Source: Poriferisodalis sp965203655 (GTDB lineage Bacteria > Actinomycetota > Acidimicrobiia > Acidimicrobiales > Poriferisodalaceae). From it: a DNA stretch of 64,000 nt. The position numbers and the translations under genes were made by a program. The stretch lies in the NCBI RefSeq assembly GCF_965203655.1, contig NZ_CBDBDD010000006.1:186001-250000 (forward strand), read 5' to 3'. A model generated the notes under the pieces. That model was not told the origin of the DNA, ran no database searches, and worked only from the letters and a program-made list of their open reading frames with translations. Positions 6,685 through 14,016 of the stretch are shown one piece after another (positions within the stretch are counted from its first letter, which is position 1; every line of letters begins with the position of its first letter).

Positions 6685-7305
6685 TCACAGTCTCTGCGCC
6701 CGGATCGCCTCGATGAGCGACCACACGCTCGAGCTCGGATTGGACCCGGGCGGTGAACCGTCCCCATCGTGCTTTGCGTCGAGACGCCGCGCACGGTCTC
6801 GCGCGTCCTTGTAGCCGTTGTACAAGAGCTCCATCGCCGGGCGCGTGAGAGTCTTGCCGCAGCCCAACAATGCGCTCGCCGCCGACTGCGCCTCGTGGCG
6901 GCTGAGGTATGCCGTTTGGTCTCGAAAGTGGAGAATGAACCACAGCTCGATGCACGGGTTGGAAATCGCCAATCCGATGCCGTGGGCCTCGGCCAGCTGG
7001 ATGGCTTCGGGGACATTGGGGTGGGAATTGATGTCGAAGACACACCAGATCTCGTCGTGCGCTCGACCGCGCCCACGTCGCTCATCGCGTGCTTCCGCCT
7101 TCTTGGTCGCTACCGCCCGTTCGACCAGAGACAGCGGTACCCCGTGAAACGGATCGATCTCGAGAAGCACTGCATCGCGGTAGGCCCGGCGCCACGGAAG
7201 CAGGTAACCGTCCTCGGTTTTCTCCCCTTCCGTGAAGACAAGGATCTCCCGCCGGGCAGCGCTGCTCGTCACTCGGCGTGGCCGCCCAGGGCTGCCCTTT
7301 CTCAA
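6685..7305 (-). CDS. RloB-family protein (AbiLii-like effector)
   Basis: 206 residues from TTG 7305, whose codon overlaps the TGA of the upstream ATPase (TTGA). An N-terminal TEGEKTE (Glu27 region) and CVFDINSH (Asp91) mark the TOPRIM-like RloB core. SNPCIELWFILHF is the other conserved block of the family. RloB/AbiLii proteins pair with AAA15 ATPases and act as the probable nucleic-acid-cleaving effector in abortive infection. The canonical D-x-D reads D-I-N here, so one acid may be replaced. It is the intact partner of the gene at 7302. Confidence 0.8.
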   Translation of the reverse strand: MRKGSPGRPRRVTSSAARREILVFTEGEKTEDGYLLPWRRAYRDAVLLEIDPFHGVPLSLVERAVATKKAEARDERRGRGRAHDEIWCVFDINSHPNVPEAIQLAEAHGIGLAISNPCIELWFILHFRDQTAYLSRHEAQSAASALLGCGKTLTRPAMELLYNGYKDARDRARRLDAKHDGDGSPPGSNPSSSVWSLIEAIRAQRL

Positions 7306-8651
7306 TGGACGCCTGCGGGCTCTAGTGCCACGGCCGATGCGAATTCCCCGTGCGAGAGGACCGGCGTCGCCCCGTAGCGGCCGTCCAGGTACCGCTTGCC
7401 GATCGCCTCTTGCTTACGCGGCTCAAGCTCCATGAGTGGGTACAGGCGAGTGCTGCCGTCGTCGCTCTTCTCCGTGAACCAGATCTGATCCCGCCCGAGG
7501 AGTCGATCGCCGGCGGCATCACCGAGCAGCGTGGAGTCGTGCGAGTTGAAGATCAGCTGCGCCCGCCGCGGGTTGGTATTCGGATCTTGGAAGAGACGCA
7601 CAAGCTCTGCCGCAAGTGCCGGATGGAGACTCGCATCCAATTCGTCTGCGAGGAAGACCGACCCTGTTTCGAGGGCTTGCACCACCGGGCCGATGAGGCC
7701 GAACCAAACGCGGGTCCCGAAGGACTCATCCGCTGCGTCCAGTTCGACCTCCTCCCCATCCGCGCCGCGGTGGACGAGGCGCACGCCCAGCTCTTCAAAT
7801 GCGGGCCCATCGTCGCTGTCGGACTCGCCGTCTGTGCCTGCCAAGATTCGGATCGCTCGTCGCAGGCGTTCCTGCATCACTGGATCGGGTTCTTGCTTAC
7901 GTGCATCAACGATCCCGAGATCCGCCGCCTGCAGAAGCGCGAGCACACGATCACGACTCGCCTCGTCGCCCAGCATGTCGGTGGTCAGGGCTTGTCGAAA
8001 CGGGCGTGAATCTGCCTCAGCAAGCACAAGATTGCGACTGAACCACTGATACAGCGGCAGGAGCGCTGCGTGATTGGCGGAGGCTGCCGCCGACAGGAAG
8101 AGCGCATTCGGCCGCAACAGCTCTTGGACTGCGCGAGTCTTTTGTCGCTCGACACTGCCAGCGTCGACCTTCTCGTCAGATCGCCGGAAGATGAGTGCTG
8201 GCCGCCCCTTGGGATAGTGGAATGCCCACTCGTCGAGGACGCGCTCGTCGTCGATGCAAAAGCCGTACATGTGCCGGATCCCGTTGAGGATGAGATCAAC
8301 CTCGAACTCTGTCGGCTCAGCCCGCCGCGCCCGGTTCAGGACAAACGGCCTCCGGGGAATGCGGCCCTCAGGATCACCACGACGAAATGAGTGGAGGACA
8401 CACCCGCGCATGTCGTCCATCGCCTTGAGGAGGTTGCTCTTGCCGGAGCCATTGGCGCCGAACACACCAGCAGCTGGGAGTACCGGAATCGGTGTTCCGC
8501 CCTCTCGCCACTCAACACGCCGGACAAAGCGACGCTCGGACAACCGGGTAGCGAGCATCGAGAATTCGAGTTCGTCCCTGAACGAGCGCGCGTTGTCCGC
8601 GCGGAACGTCAAGAGAACAGAAGGCTGGGATACTGTGATTTGGCCCGTCAC
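7302..8651 (-). CDS. AAA15-type ATPase of an AbiL/RloA-like system, copy 2
   Basis: 449 residues from GTG 8651; a TTG at 8681 is possible but lies upstream of the -10 box. Walker A GANGSGKSN, the LADELDASLHPAL Walker B and the FNSHDSTLLGD switch are all present. It overlaps rloB by four bases, forming a complete two-gene AbiL-like operon. The system would sense phage infection through the ATPase and act through RloB. It differs from copy 1 at scattered positions throughout, so the duplication is not very recent. Confidence 0.85.
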   Translation of the reverse strand: MTGQITVSQPSVLLTFRADNARSFRDELEFSMLATRLSERRFVRRVEWREGGTPIPVLPAAGVFGANGSGKSNLLKAMDDMRGCVLHSFRRGDPEGRIPRRPFVLNRARRAEPTEFEVDLILNGIRHMYGFCIDDERVLDEWAFHYPKGRPALIFRRSDEKVDAGSVERQKTRAVQELLRPNALFLSAAASANHAALLPLYQWFSRNLVLAEADSRPFRQALTTDMLGDEASRDRVLALLQAADLGIVDARKQEPDPVMQERLRRAIRILAGTDGESDSDDGPAFEELGVRLVHRGADGEEVELDAADESFGTRVWFGLIGPVVQALETGSVFLADELDASLHPALAAELVRLFQDPNTNPRRAQLIFNSHDSTLLGDAAGDRLLGRDQIWFTEKSDDGSTRLYPLMELEPRKQEAIGKRYLDGRYGATPVLSHGEFASAVALEPAGVH

Positions 8652-8663
8652 AGGCGCATTATT
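8651..8663 (-). promoter_or_regulatory. -10 box for leaderless transcription of ATPase copy 2
   Basis: AATAAT (8658-8663, minus strand) lies six bases before GTG 8651. Homology with copy 1 extends about 12 bases further upstream (to 8675 and 4875) and then ends, so the module was duplicated with only its core promoter. Confidence 0.5.
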
Positions 8664-8772
8664 GCAGGAAACTTGCAGCAAGTTTGACGTGGGTTGCCGT
8701 TGTGCGCGATGATGGCCATTGCAGCCTTGTAGTTACAGCAGTGTGATGAGGTAGATTGTTCTCATAACCAAG

Positions 8773-8798
8773 AGGGGCCGGCCATACGGCCGACCCCT
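8773..8798. terminator. Hairpin between the divergent AbiL and CBASS operons
   Basis: Arms AGGGGCCGGCC and GGCCGACCCCT (one internal C/A mismatch) enclose the loop ATAC, followed by TTGC. It sits in the 246-base gap between divergent genes, after a weak plus-strand -35/-10 pair (TTGTAG...TAGATT, about 8730-8757). It could be a leader hairpin of the CBASS transcript or an insulator. Confidence 0.35.
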
Positions 8799-8897
8799 TG
8801 CAGAATCTGGAGACCTGTCGGTCGCCACGATCCATGCTTGAACGCCCCGGATAGTACGCGACCGACTGGTTCTCCGCAACGAACGGAGCCAGCCGAC

Positions 8898-9902
8898 GTG
8901 GCGATACTCAACGGAATAACCGATTACCCCCCACCATGGGAAGGCCGCTGTCAGGTCTTGTCCCTGGACGGAGGCGGACTCCGCGGGATCTTCTCCGCCG
9001 CAGTGCTCACGGCTCTTGAAGAGGACTTGGACTCGCCGGTACTTGACCACTTCGACCTGGTCACGGGCACGTCCACGGGCGGCCTCATCGCCTTGGCACT
9101 CGGTGCCGGCGTACCTGCCCGATCGATCCTCGAGTTCTTCGTCGAGGAAGGCCCTCAGGTGTTTCGGGCCCCGCGCGTGCGAGCGATCCGTCATCTCGCG
9201 CGGTCCAAGTACAACGGCCGGGCGCTCGATTCGGCTTTGCGACGCCTCTTCGGCGAGAAGCTGCTTGGTGACAGCAGCGTGCGCCTCGTCATACCCACCT
9301 TCGACATGACCCGGAATGATGTCTACCTGCTCAAGACACCCCACCACCCCCGTCTGCGGCGCGATTGGCGCGTTCAGATGTGGGAGGTGGGGCGTGCCAC
9401 TGCCGCAGCGCCGACGTATCTGCCCGCTCACGTTCTCAGCGAAGACCGGACCGTGCTCGTGGACGGTGGGGTCTGGGCCAACAATCCGTGCTTGGTGGGC
9501 GTCGTGGAAGCGATGAGCCTGCTGCGGGCTCCTCTCGCCAACGTTCGACTGCTCAGCATCGGCACGACAAGCGAGTTTCGAGGCCTGCCTCGCTCACTCA
9601 TGCGAGGCGGTGCCTTCCAGTGGATCCGCGATTCCGCATTGATCGACATCCTCATGACGGGTCAATCGACGGGCGCCTTCACTGCTGCACAGCTCTTGCT
9701 GGGCGCAGACAACGTCGAGCGGATCAACCCGCCAGTACCCCGCCGACTCCTACGCCTTGACCGTCTGCGTGCCGATGACGCGATCGCGTGGGCCGCGAGC
9801 GAGTCCCGTCAATTTGCACCGCGAGTCCAAGAGCGCTTCTACGACCACGTTTCCACTCCGTACCAAGCACCAACCACGCCTAAGGAGGCTTCTCATGCTT
9901 GA
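8898..9902 (+). CDS. capV: CBASS patatin-like phospholipase effector (CapV-like)
   Basis: 334 residues from GTG 8898, which has GGAG nine bases upstream; a TTG at 8838 is an alternative. The patatin motifs are all present: glycine-rich DGGGLRG (24-30), nucleophile GTSTG (Ser59) and dyad aspartate in LVDGGVW (Asp189). In CBASS, CapV-type phospholipases are activated by the cyclic dinucleotide from the CD-NTase and destroy the inner membrane of infected cells. Its stop overlaps the start of the CD-NTase by eight bases, so the two are translated together. Confidence 0.85.
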   Translation: MAILNGITDYPPPWEGRCQVLSLDGGGLRGIFSAAVLTALEEDLDSPVLDHFDLVTGTSTGGLIALALGAGVPARSILEFFVEEGPQVFRAPRVRAIRHLARSKYNGRALDSALRRLFGEKLLGDSSVRLVIPTFDMTRNDVYLLKTPHHPRLRRDWRVQMWEVGRATAAAPTYLPAHVLSEDRTVLVDGGVWANNPCLVGVVEAMSLLRAPLANVRLLSIGTTSEFRGLPRSLMRGGAFQWIRDSALIDILMTGQSTGAFTAAQLLLGADNVERINPPVPRRLLRLDRLRADDAIAWAASESRQFAPRVQERFYDHVSTPYQAPTTPKEASHA

Positions 9903-11031
9903 TTCCGCTGAAGAACAGCTCGCAGCCCTGCTCACGGGGGCGATTGCGCAGCTCGACATCTCTCCCGACATGTACCGCCAGGCAGTCGCCAAGTACCAGA
10001 GCGTTGCCCGCTTTCTCGGTGCGGGGGACGAGAAGGAGGACAAGGACCTGCTGATCTATCCGCAGGGTTCCTTCCGCTTGGGGACGGTGATCCGGCCGGC
10101 GCCGGATTCGGACTACGACATCGACTTGGTCCTCAGAGTGTCCGCCACGAAGGAGCAGACCACGCAGGCGAACCTCAAGCAATTCGCCGGGCAGCGGCTT
10201 GGGCAGTACGCGGCGCACTCAAGCACGGGCGTACGTCTCAAGGAGGGCAGCCGATGCTGGACCCTGCGGTGGCCGAGTTTCCACATGGATGTGCTGCCCG
10301 CACTGCCGAGCCCAGAGAACCCTCCCACCGGCATCTGGTTGACCGATCGGGATCTCTACCTGTGGCAATGCAGCGACCCCATCGGGTTCGCTGCCTGGTT
10401 CCACGACCAGATGCGTGACCAGTTCATTCGGCGGCGCGCACTGCTGGCTGATGAGCGGGCCGCTCAGATCGACGATGTACCGGTGTGGGAGGTCAAGACG
10501 ACCCTGCAACAGGCGGTCCAAGTGCTGAAGCGGCATCGTGACATCTACTTCGCTGGTCGACAGTCGCTGAAGCCGCCGTCAATCCTCGTGACGACCGTCG
10601 CTGGCCTCGCATATGGACGTGAAGACAACCTCTTCGAGGCAGTCCTGCACATCGCTTCGCACATGACGCAGTCCGTCAAGAGTCGCAACGGTGTGATCTG
10701 GGTCGCCAATCCCGTATTGCCGCAGGAGAACTTTGCCGACAAGTGGAGGGAGCACCCGGAGAGGGCAAGGGCCTTCTTTGGGTGGGTCGCCCAGTTGCAG
10801 CGAGATCTCAACGAAGCTGCCGGTTGCCGTGGCCTCGACAGTGTCGTCGACCGTCTGGAAACGTCCTTTGGGCCCGAAGTTCGCATGTCGGCCCAAGACT
10901 TGGGGCAGACCTACAGGTCGAGCCGGGAGGGCGGCAAGCTCGCTTCCGCTGCTGGTACCGGTGGTTTGGTGGTGGGGTCTGCTCGGCCAGCTGCCGCTGT
11001 CCGGCCCCACAAGTTCTACGGACGGGCCTGA
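9895..11031 (+). CDS. CBASS CD-NTase (cGAS/DncV-like cyclic nucleotide synthase)
   Basis: 378 residues. ATG 9895 has a strong AAGGAGG eight bases upstream, inside the end of capV. The nucleotidyltransferase centre reads GSFRLGTVIRP, then DYDIDLVL (acids at about 75 and 77), with the third acid in SFHMDVLP (Asp132). This is the order seen in CD-NTases. The C-terminus ends HKFYGRA; in type II CBASS the extreme C-terminus is the site joined to a target by the E2-type protein. It is expected to make a cyclic di- or trinucleotide on phage infection; the exact product cannot be told from sequence. Confidence 0.85.
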   Translation: MLDSAEEQLAALLTGAIAQLDISPDMYRQAVAKYQSVARFLGAGDEKEDKDLLIYPQGSFRLGTVIRPAPDSDYDIDLVLRVSATKEQTTQANLKQFAGQRLGQYAAHSSTGVRLKEGSRCWTLRWPSFHMDVLPALPSPENPPTGIWLTDRDLYLWQCSDPIGFAAWFHDQMRDQFIRRRALLADERAAQIDDVPVWEVKTTLQQAVQVLKRHRDIYFAGRQSLKPPSILVTTVAGLAYGREDNLFEAVLHIASHMTQSVKSRNGVIWVANPVLPQENFADKWREHPERARAFFGWVAQLQRDLNEAAGCRGLDSVVDRLETSFGPEVRMSAQDLGQTYRSSREGGKLASAAGTGGLVVGSARPAAAVRPHKFYGRA

Positions 11032-11032
11032 G

Positions 11033-11437
11033 GTGCGTCGGCGGCTCACGTTGGCTCAGCAGGCATTCGGCCTCCGCGGCCGCTTCAGTGACGCCCGTAT
11101 CCAATTCAGCCCGCCCGGACTTGTCTGCGTCCTTGATCTCAAGCCCACTCCACTGAGTAGGTCCTACACCGTGAGGGTCGAATACAACGGCTACTCCCGC
11201 CCGGTAGTCAAGGTGCTATCACCGCCCCTTGAGGGCATCCCGGGAAAGGAACTGCCCCACACCTTTGAGGACGGTGACCTGTGCCTGCACCTCCACGAAG
11301 AATGGGGGCCTGAAGACCTGATTACGACAACGATCGTCCCTTGGGCATCTGAGTGGTTGTTGCACTACGAACTCTGGCTTGCGTCAGGAGGAACCTGGAG
11401 CGGGGGCGGACACGAACCCGAGACCGAGGCCGCTTGA
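11033..11437 (+). CDS. CBASS E2-like conjugating protein (short type II)
   Basis: 134 residues from GTG 11033, one base after the CD-NTase stop. The fold signature is VVKVLSPPLEGIPGKELPH, then DGDLCLHLHEEW with the presumed catalytic Cys84. TIVPWASEWLLHYELWLASG and a GGGHEP tail follow, as in the E2 proteins of short type II CBASS that lack E1 and JAB proteins. Such E2s form a thioester/amide with the CD-NTase C-terminus and prime it. The three genes form a complete compact system. No E1/JAB protein is present downstream. Confidence 0.8.
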   Translation: MRRRLTLAQQAFGLRGRFSDARIQFSPPGLVCVLDLKPTPLSRSYTVRVEYNGYSRPVVKVLSPPLEGIPGKELPHTFEDGDLCLHLHEEWGPEDLITTTIVPWASEWLLHYELWLASGGTWSGGGHEPETEAA

Positions 11438-11445
11438 ACGCACCA

Positions 11446-11535
11446 AGCCATCGTGACGACGCCGAAGTCGTCGGCACTTACGTGTACGCCTACCGCCTCG
11501 GCGTCCAATCCGAACATCGGATCCCGATTGAGCCA
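11446..11535 (+). pseudogene. Remnant of an AhpD-like gene C-terminus
   Basis: Downstream of the E2 gene, one frame reads DDAEVVGTYVYAYRLGVQSEHRIP. It aligns with the last 26 residues of the selenoprotein (DITEVVGYYAYANR...LGIKTEHWIP) with a three-codon gap. No start, catalytic motif or upstream part of the gene remains. It is probably a decayed second copy left at the island's right edge. Confidence 0.5.
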
Positions 11536-11577
11536 CAGTTACGTTGCCCACGGACTTGCCTGCACCGATGTGGCCGG

Positions 11578-11895
11578 ATGAAGCGTCGGTGGTTCCGGGA
11601 CACGCGTGCCGGCGTCGCTACCGTGCAGTTCAGCGCCGCAACCTCGGAGGCCGCGATCAAACGAGCCGATGTGCTGAAGAACTACGCAGCCTTCGAAGCC
11701 ATGCGGGCAGAACTCGAAGCAGGCCATCTCGGGCAGTTCGCCGTGCTGCACGACGGCCAGCTCATCGGCACCTACGCGAGCATTCGCGAAGCACGAACCG
11801 CCGGCAACGCACGCTGCGGAGTCGGAAACTTCACCACCCAAGAGATCCGTTCCGAGCCGATCGAACTGGGCATCATGGCCGCCGCCCTGGCCTGA
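11578..11895 (+). CDS. DUF5678-like protein, copy 2 (native start codon lost)
   Basis: The open frame from ATG 11578 gives 105 residues, of which the last 79 correspond to the gene at 1278 (ADVLKNYAAFEAMRAELE...QEIRSEPIEL). The codon equivalent to the ATG of copy 1 is ATC here (11656), although the GGAGG before it is kept. Translation must therefore start upstream (ATG 11578, or the GTG at 11623 shared by both copies) or has been lost. It lies in the right copy of the long direct repeat. Confidence 0.5.
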   Translation: MKRRWFRDTRAGVATVQFSAATSEAAIKRADVLKNYAAFEAMRAELEAGHLGQFAVLHDGQLIGTYASIREARTAGNARCGVGNFTTQEIRSEPIELGIMAAALA

Positions 11896-11911
11896 CACGG
11901 GTGACAACGTT
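11608..11911 (+). repeat. ~300-bp direct repeat, right copy
   Basis: Partner of 1230-1533, same orientation and gap-free. It ends shortly after the stop codon of the embedded small gene and marks the right edge of the defence gene cluster. Confidence 0.75.
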
Positions 11912-12038
11912 CAACACCGACATCGTGGCCGGCATGGACTTGCTTTCGAGGCTGTGCTTCACCATGTGCGACGGCCGCTTCGAGATGTACTCCTGAACGG
12001 CACCCTGTCCAAACCGACTGGCTGGCAGGCAAATGAAA

Positions 12039-12061
12039 ACCCGGCCCCTCAAGGGCCGGGT
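12039..12061. terminator. Strong terminator-like hairpin
   Basis: Nine-base perfect arms ACCCGGCCC and GGGCCGGGT enclose a CTCAA loop, preceded by AAATGAAA. It closes the defence region. The rest of the 11896-12300 gap holds only this hairpin and the promoter at 12218. Confidence 0.6.
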
Positions 12062-12217
12062 GGTCTAGGTAGTGAGCATAGCCACCGCACTCGGCTAAGC
12101 AGTGCGATTTCCTCTGAGCAGTGTTGCCGGCGCAATGCCGGCGACGGTCGCTGCAACGAGCTGACGTTCCGAGTTGCTGGCGGACGCCGGCTGGCGGAGT
12201 AGCGCATCTCATCCGTC

Positions 12218-12247
12218 TTGACCGCGACGACACGCGGTTCCTAACGT
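12218..12247 (+). promoter_or_regulatory. Promoter of the F420-type oxidoreductase gene
   Basis: TTGACC (12218-12223), an 18-base spacer, then TAACGT (12242-12247). The ATG is at 12301, preceded by GGGGGAA. Confidence 0.5.
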
Positions 12248-12300
12248 TCGTCGCGTCGGCGCCGACGCTCGGTGTTGACCACACACAGGGGGAAACTGAC

Positions 12301-13302
12301 ATGGCGGACATGAAGCTGGCGCTGTACTTGCCGAACTTCCGCGACCGCGTGACCGTCCAGGAACTCGAAGAGCTCACCGACCTCGCCGAGGAACTCGACT
12401 TCGATTCGATCTGGACGCTCGACCGCATCGTCGTGCCGGAGTCATCCGATCGCGGGGAGCTCCAGTACCCGTTCGGGATGATGGAGCAGTTCCCCACGCA
12501 GCTCCCCGTTTCGGCCCGCGGTCAGTGGTTCCAGGGCTGGCCGCTCATTCCTTGGCTCGCTGCGAAGACCTCGAAGTGCCGGATCGGCATGAGCATCACC
12601 GACACGCCATACCGCTCGCCCGGCGTGTTCGCCGCCGAGATCGCCACGGTGGATCACCTGTCGGGCGGGCGAGTGAACGTGGGCGTCGGCTCGGGCTGGA
12701 TGCCCGAAGAGTTCGCTGCCGCGAGCGCATCGCACCTGTTCCCCAAGCGGCACAAGCACGTGCGCGAGACCATCGAGATCTGCCTGGGCATCTGGACGAA
12801 CGAGCTGTTCGAGTACCACGGCGAATTCGCAGACTTCGGCCCCAGCGGCTTCGGCCACAAGCCGCTGCAGGATCCGCATCCGCCGATCTTCATGAGTGGC
12901 CTGCGCAGCCCGGCCATCTCGGCGAAGCGAGTGGCCCAGTACAACCTCGCCGGCTGGATCGGCATCCAGGACACGCCCGAGGAATTGACGCAGTGGCTCA
13001 GCGCGATCGGCGAGGAGCTCGACAAGCTCGGCGGGTCGCACAGCGTGGACGACATGGAGATCTCCAGCATGTGCTGGTTCGTGATCACCGACGAGCCGAC
13101 CGATCAGGCCCGCAACGGCAAGCTGACGAACCTGCTGGCGGGCACCGCCGACCAGATCACGCAGAACCTGATCGAGCTGAAGGCTGCCGGCATGACCATG
13201 CCGCTCATCTGGCCGCCGTTCGCCGATGTGCCGGTCTCGAAGACGCTGGAAGATCTCCGCCAGCTCAACGACGAGATCCTGCCTCAGGTCAACGCCGCCT
13301 AG
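12301..13302 (+). CDS. LLM-class F420-dependent oxidoreductase
   Basis: 333 residues; ATG 12301 has GGGGGAA upstream. The TIM-barrel luciferase-like fold is recognisable by LALYLPNFRD, IWTLDRIVVPE, IGMSITDTPYRSPGVFAAEIATVD, the HLSGGRVNVGVGSGWMPEEF block and PPIFMSGLRSPAI. Enzymes of this class use coenzyme F420 (sometimes FMN) to oxidise or reduce small metabolites in the cytosol. The substrate is unknown. It stands alone between the defence island and the superoxide dismutase gene with its own promoter. Confidence 0.85.
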   Translation: MADMKLALYLPNFRDRVTVQELEELTDLAEELDFDSIWTLDRIVVPESSDRGELQYPFGMMEQFPTQLPVSARGQWFQGWPLIPWLAAKTSKCRIGMSITDTPYRSPGVFAAEIATVDHLSGGRVNVGVGSGWMPEEFAAASASHLFPKRHKHVRETIEICLGIWTNELFEYHGEFADFGPSGFGHKPLQDPHPPIFMSGLRSPAISAKRVAQYNLAGWIGIQDTPEELTQWLSAIGEELDKLGGSHSVDDMEISSMCWFVITDEPTDQARNGKLTNLLAGTADQITQNLIELKAAGMTMPLIWPPFADVPVSKTLEDLRQLNDEILPQVNAA

Positions 13303-13430
13303 CCGCGGCGCCGAGGAGGTTCGCCGCCACTGCGGTGCCGCACTCCGCCGTCAATTGACTCCCGGGTACCCGGTTCGCCGTGGCCTAGCGTGGTCGGCGC
13401 TTGCAGCTGGAGAAACAGTCAGGACCGGGT

Positions 13431-13979
13431 ATGCGCTTTCGGAGAACGATCACTGCGTTGGCGGCGGGGCTCCTCGCCTTGTCAGGGCTTGCCGCCTGTA
13501 GCAGCGACGACGGCGACGAGATCGCCGGCGTCGGCCAGCGAGCGACAGCGGCAATGGCTGGGCCCGACGGATCGCCGATGGGCACCGTCACCCTGGAGCA
13601 GGGTCCGAACGGCGTGCTGGTGTCTGCCGACGTCAGCGGGCTGACGCCGGGTCCGCACGGGTTCCATATTCACGATGTGGGCGCTTGCACACCGGACTTC
13701 TCCGCAGCCGGCGGCCACTTCGCCCCCAGCGGTCACGGCCACGGGTTCATGTACGGCGATGACCAGCACGCCGGTGATCTTCCCAACCTCTACGCCGCCA
13801 GCGACGGCAGCGCTCGGGCAGACGTCTTCACCAGCAAGGTCACGCTCGCGGCTGGCGCGGACACCACGGTGTTCGACGCCGACGGCTCAGCCATCATCAT
13901 TCACGCCCAGCCCGACTCCTACGGTGCCGAACCCGGCGCCGGCGACCGCGCGGCCTGTGGCGTGATCGAACGAAGCTGA
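13431..13979 (+). CDS. sodC: Cu/Zn superoxide dismutase, lipoprotein form
   Basis: 182 residues from ATG 13431. The signal peptide ends in a lipobox (LSGLAAC), so the protein is anchored outside the membrane. Copper ligands appear in GFHIHDVGAC, zinc-site histidines in GGHFAPSGHGHG, and the last copper histidine in IIIHAQPDSYG. The disulphide partners are the cysteines of DVGAC and RAACGVI. It converts superoxide to peroxide and oxygen at the cell surface. The electrostatic-loop region is otherwise typical of bacterial SodC. It is probably monocistronic, followed by a separate lipoprotein gene 37 bases later. Confidence 0.9.
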   Translation: MRFRRTITALAAGLLALSGLAACSSDDGDEIAGVGQRATAAMAGPDGSPMGTVTLEQGPNGVLVSADVSGLTPGPHGFHIHDVGACTPDFSAAGGHFAPSGHGHGFMYGDDQHAGDLPNLYAASDGSARADVFTSKVTLAAGADTTVFDADGSAIIIHAQPDSYGAEPGAGDRAACGVIERS

Positions 13980-14016
13980 CCCGCCCGGCACCGGCGAACC
14001 GCCATTCGGGCTGCAC

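Noticed and set aside
6585..7377. Long frames on both strands over rloB
   Set aside because: Only the 6685-7305 minus frame has RloB motifs and the conserved overlap with the ATPase gene. The others are out-of-frame reads.
12121..12300. N-terminal extension of the F420-type oxidoreductase back to 12121
   Set aside because: The frame is open, but the family starts at MKLALYLPNF, ATG 12301 has a ribosome-binding site, and a promoter lies inside the extension.
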